A stretch of DNA of 35,754 nucleotides from Lachnospiraceae bacterium (GTDB taxonomy: Bacteria; Bacillota; Clostridia; Lachnospirales; Lachnospiraceae): contig CABIZF010000020.1 of NCBI GenBank assembly GCA_902363135.1, positions 1 through 35,754 on the forward strand. Direction: 5' to 3'. Shown here in pieces: positions 33,682 through 35,754 of this stretch. The notes under the pieces were generated by a model. It was not told where the DNA came from. It saw only the letters and a program-made list of their open reading frames with translations, and searched no databases. Position 1 is the stretch's first letter. The number at the start of each line of letters is the position of its first letter. The position numbers and the translations under genes are program-made.

Positions 33682-34448
33682 TTATCTGCAGAGCAGAAGG
33701 TTGTCCAGCTTGTCAGAAGCAGAGCGGTCAAGCTCGTTCAGATATTCCGCATAGATATTTAATGTGGTGGAAGTGTTCGAGTGTCCGAGCCGTCCGGCGA
33801 CTGTCCGCACGTCCGTTCCATAAGCGATCAGAAGTGTTGCAGCGGTATACCGCAGGCCGTGCAGAGGGATCAAGGGCAGCTCTGGTGCGTCTGGCTGGCG
33901 GGTAGCATTATAATTCCGGATGATCCGGTGGAATGCCTGGTAGGGCGTATCAAGTCCCATGCGTTGACCGTCCCACTGAGTGAAGACGCAGTTTCCGGAA
34001 TGCCACTTGCTACCGATTCGGAGCCGCCCCTGTGCCTGCTCACTTTTCCACTGGCGAGCCAGAGCAATGACCGGAGCAGGAACCGTGATGTCTCGCAAGG
34101 ATCCTTTTGTTTTTGTTGTCTTTACGATTGTTTCACCGCCAGACCGGTAAACACTCTGGTATGCGCCGGTAAGAATCTTTTTCTCAAACTCGGACGCAAA
34201 CGTCTGCACTTCGCGGGTGATGGTAGTCTCTGACTTTGGATGTCCTTTGGCGGTGAGCAGCTCCGGCCGGAAGGTGACAGATCGCGAAGCGACTGCGTTC
34301 ATGAGCAAGTAGCGAAGCTAGGCCCTGTCAGCAGAGCTGCAGGGATGGATTGCGAATATCCGCTTTACATCTTCTTATCTAAGCTGTCGCGTCCGCAACT
34401 GACAGTGATTAGATAGGCATTATCCTTTTTCCTTTTGATGTATGCCAT
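33682..34448 (-). pseudogene. Tyrosine-recombinase (phage-type) integrase, broken
   Basis: The gene starts at an ATG at 34448 behind AAAGGAAG and codes the arm-binding domain MAYIKRKKDNAYLITVSCGR. After 26-27 codons a modular repeat (34278-34369) interrupts it. The frame resumes with SVTFRPELLTAKGHP, then EVQTFASEFEKKILTG, and jumps to SVYRSGGETIVKTTKTKGS, so the core-binding domain and the first catalytic Arg are missing by deletion. The rest of the catalytic domain is kept: Lys in KTKGSLRD, HGLRYT, LGHSNTSTTL and Tyr in NIYAEYL. The protein cannot work as written. It points away from the element towards tRNA-Thr, as usual for tRNA-inserted elements. Confidence 0.85.
34278..34369 (+). repeat. 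Modular repeat family, copy inside the integrase gene
   Basis: The copy reads CAGATCGCGAAGCGACTGCG at the left and ATTGCGAATATCCGCTTTACA at the right, shortened here. It is identical to 35478-35569 except one base (A/G at 34358/35558). It has GCGAAGC twice (34284 and 34312) and a CCCTG/CAGGG hairpin. It splits the integrase reading frame, so it arrived after the gene. Confidence 0.92.
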
Positions 34449-34467
34449 GTTATCTTCTTCCTTTCGA

Positions 34468-34495
34468 TTGACATTTTAGAAGGATTTGCTATAAT
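34468..34495 (+). promoter_or_regulatory. Promoter of the antitoxin RNA
   Basis: A perfect TTGACA and a perfect TATAAT are separated by 16 bp, the best promoter match in the window. Transcription would begin near 34502, towards the toxin gene. Confidence 0.8.
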
Positions 34496-34501
34496 ATACT
34501 T

Positions 34502-34602
34502 AGCAAGACAGCCAGTAAGGGAGCTACCATCTCCCCGGCCTTGGCGAAATCTAAACTAAAAAATAGTCGTCGACTTTCTGAGGGTCAGGACGGCTATTTT
34601 TT
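34502..34602 (+). ncRNA. Antisense RNA, candidate type I antitoxin
   Basis: About 100 nt lie between the strong promoter and a terminator at 34558-34602. No ribosome binding site or meaningful frame is present. The 5' part can form a GGGAG/CTCCC hairpin. The 3' part overlaps the end of the 27-codon toxin gene and its 3' untranslated region on the other strand, so the two RNAs would pair over about 45 nt, as in txpA/RatA-type systems of Firmicutes. Confidence 0.65.
34558..34602. terminator. Shared bidirectional terminator of toxin and antitoxin RNA
   Basis: AAAAAATAGTCGTC pairs with GACGGCTATTTTTT over 14 bp (one G-U pair). A run of T on either strand makes it work in both directions, for the antisense RNA (+) and for the toxin mRNA (-). 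Confidence 0.88.
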
Positions 34603-34677
34603 ATGCGTCAAATTCAGAATCGAGACAATCAAGCCTGCAACAGCAATGATAATCATAAACTCTTCGTATGTACTCAT
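34594..34677 (-). CDS. Small hydrophobic type I toxin (holin-like toxin family)
   Basis: The 27-residue peptide starts MSTYEEFMIIIAVAG and ends LNLTHKK: a short polar start, one membrane segment (residues about 8-23) and a basic tail. This is the pattern of the holin-like type I toxins of Firmicutes (TxpA/BsrG-like). The ATG at 34677 has AGGAGGGG at 8-nt spacing; the ATG two codons upstream is too close to it, and the longer open frame to 34860 has no start signal. The neighbouring antisense RNA, shared terminator and a sequestered ribosome binding site support the call. Toxins of this type damage the membrane when not repressed. It lies beside a phage-like repressor in a decayed integrative element, so it may have stabilised that element. 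Confidence 0.75.
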   Translation of the reverse strand: MSTYEEFMIIIAVAGLIVSILNLTHKK

Positions 34678-34686
34678 AAGCATCCC

Positions 34687-34713
34687 CTCCTGTGCAAGAC
34701 TCAAGGCGAGGAG
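34687..34713 (-). promoter_or_regulatory. Stem that hides the toxin ribosome binding site
   Basis: On the toxin mRNA, CTCCT (34713-34709) can pair with the AGGAG (34691-34687) of the ribosome binding site across a 17-nt loop. Such pairing keeps translation low in many type I toxin mRNAs. Confidence 0.5.
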
Positions 34714-34850
34714 TGTAGCCGCCCTACTGGCTGCCGTGGTAAGTATATTATTTGCGCGAGCGCAATCTTGCGCGCGGGTGGAGCAGGTGAAGGGTATTCG
34801 CTGCGCTGGAAAGCCGCAATAGGTGAACGCAAAATTGCGTTCGGCTCCGT

Positions 34851-35456
34851 CTATTCCCATTTGCTGTCATCGTTCATAAGGTCAATATCATGCTGCCGAC
34901 CTTCCGGTGTGATTTCTACGTCTATGCGATCATGCGCGGCCATTACTTCCAGTGGATCAGGCGCGATGCTGGTGTCTTCCGGATCCGGAGCAGATGAAGT
35001 ATCATCCGGAGAAGGTGCTTTACTGGCTATTTCTTTTTGGTATTCTGGTATTTTAGTCAAAAGTTCTATTTGCTCTATAGCTTTGTTTTGCCCAGCCTCG
35101 GTTAATAAAGACATATAGGTGGTCATCCTTCGAAGTGCTGCGTTAGGATCTGGCTTGTCAGCATCTTCAAGTTTTAGTTCGTAGTTTGAAGATTGCAAAG
35201 TAGGTCCGTAAAAATCACCAATAGGCGTCCCAGATTTATCGAAAAATGTACCTTGTTTTTCCCAGCCCATAAGATACGCGGGAGAAACTTTAAAATAGCT
35301 TGCGATTTGTTCTATCATTTCTGCACTTGGCTCGCGTTTATCATTTTCCCAATTAAAAATAGCGTTTTGTGATACGTGCAAATACTGCGCGAGTTCTTTT
35401 TGCGTGAGTCCGTTTTGGATTCTTAGCTGTTTGAGAATATAAGAAAGCCTTGCCAT
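34851..35456 (-). CDS. XRE-family helix-turn-helix regulator (phage repressor-like)
   Basis: The 201-residue protein has an HTH_3 domain at residues 5-62 (LKQLRIQNGLTQKELAQYL, then VSQNAIFNWENDKREPS and YFKVSPAYLMGW). The rest has a helical segment and an acidic Pro/Asp/Ser-rich stretch (SPDDTSSAPDPEDTSIAPDP). There is no peptidase domain for self-cleavage. It resembles repressors of integrative elements and phages; the target is unknown. The ATG follows AGGAGG at 7-nt spacing. A modular repeat begins 17 bp upstream of the start and may have replaced its original promoter region. No ImmA-type protease is adjacent. Confidence 0.85.
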   Translation of the reverse strand: MARLSYILKQLRIQNGLTQKELAQYLHVSQNAIFNWENDKREPSAEMIEQIASYFKVSPAYLMGWEKQGTFFDKSGTPIGDFYGPTLQSSNYELKLEDADKPDPNAALRRMTTYMSLLTEAGQNKAIEQIELLTKIPEYQKEIASKAPSPDDTSSAPDPEDTSIAPDPLEVMAAHDRIDVEITPEGRQHDIDLMNDDSKWE

Positions 35457-35472
35457 GTATAATCCTCCTTTT

Positions 35473-35569
35473 GAACGCAGATCGCGAAGCGACTGCGTTC
35501 ATGAGCAAGTAGCGAAGCTAGGCCCTGTCAGCAGAGCTGCAGGGATGGATTGCGAATGTCCGCTTTACA
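35473..35569 (+). repeat. Modular repeat family, copy upstream of the XRE gene
   Basis: The left end GAACGCAG is the inverse of CTGCGTTC and encloses TCGCGAAGCGA, forming a near-perfect hairpin (35473-35500). From 35478 on it matches 34278-34369 at 91 of 92 positions, exactly 1200 bp away and in the same direction. Confidence 0.92.
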
Positions 35570-35651
35570 CGGATAATAGCAAAAAGGTGTTAAAAATGCA
35601 ATTAGATATTGATATAATAGCATAATGGTGATGAAATGTCAATAAACACTA

Positions 35652-35754
35652 GAGCGTGTTTGAAAAACATTTGATTTTGTTTATTTTAACCAAATTAGAA
35701 TAGACGCGATGCATATGAAGCCCAGATAGGTAGCAGCCAGTTTGTCATAACGTG
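35652..35754 (-). mobile_element. End of an IS5-type insertion sequence
   Basis: A transposase C-terminus is followed by GAGCGTGTTTGAAAAACA (35652-35669), which looks like a terminal inverted repeat of the IS5/IS427 group, preceded by CTA. The other end is outside the window, so the boundary is tentative. Confidence 0.55.
35681..35754 (-). CDS. IS5-family transposase, C-terminal end only
   Basis: The last 23 or so codons read RYDKLAATYLGFICIASI then LIWLK and a TAA stop at 35683-35681. The RYDKLA..FL..(L)AS..IWL pattern is typical of the end of IS5/IS427-group DDE transposases (often the second of two frames). The rest of the gene lies beyond the window. Confidence 0.75.
   Translation of the reverse strand, partial: RYDKLAATYLGFICIASILIWLK

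Noticed and set aside
34594..34860. 88-codon frame containing the toxin at its end
   Set aside because: The first 61 codons have no start signal and an unlikely composition; the ribosome binding site supports only the last 27 codons.

Overview
The window looks like a chromosome segment from a strictly anaerobic, spore-forming Clostridia bacterium, most likely Lachnospiraceae. Supporting this are a GerA/SpoVAF-type germination gene, a giant 2-hydroxyacyl-CoA dehydratase activase-like protein, a meso-diaminopimelate dehydrogenase, a DD-carboxypeptidase with cell-wall-binding repeats, AGGAGG ribosome binding sites and frequent GTG/TTG-type start ambiguity. The species assignment is inference; no 16S gene is present.

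Layout. 1-870: truncated IS200/IS605 element (tnpB 5' part plus a frameshifted tnpA). 979-3816: isochorismatase-type hydrolase, ECF transporter S component, pyridoxamine kinase and a radical SAM protein, probably a vitamin B6 salvage locus. 3822-9349: cell envelope and spore functions (DD-carboxypeptidase, GerA/SpoVAF protein, polysaccharide deacetylase, a 5'-truncated NlpC/P60-like protein). 9405-13643: sirtuin-like protein, phosphoribosyltransferase-like protein, uracil-DNA glycosylase and hisHF. 13785-18017: the 1410-residue activase. 18487-20056: tgt and yajC. 20210-25105: a leuB-ilvD-ilvB branched-chain amino acid block behind a leader with an intrinsic terminator. 25353-28957: serC-serA-DUF1015. 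29063-33391: glgB with a long repeat tail, a CsoR-like regulator with a His-rich extension, and ddh. 33488-35569: tRNA-Thr(CGT) with the remains of an integrative element (broken integrase, type I toxin-antitoxin locus, XRE repressor). 35652-end: edge of an IS5-type element.

Between genes lies a network of small structured repeats. One modular family has a core hairpin around AAGCGGATATTCGCAATCC and occurs in at least seven places; it appears in full, shortened and nested forms. One copy interrupts the integrase gene, and an almost identical copy lies exactly 1200 bp away, so the two bracket the toxin-antitoxin and repressor genes. A second motif (GATGATACAAGGGTCAAAAG) occurs three times. The least expected items are this modular mobile repeat, the unannotated 27-residue toxin with its antisense RNA, the leuB leader, and the extended GlgB and CsoR proteins.
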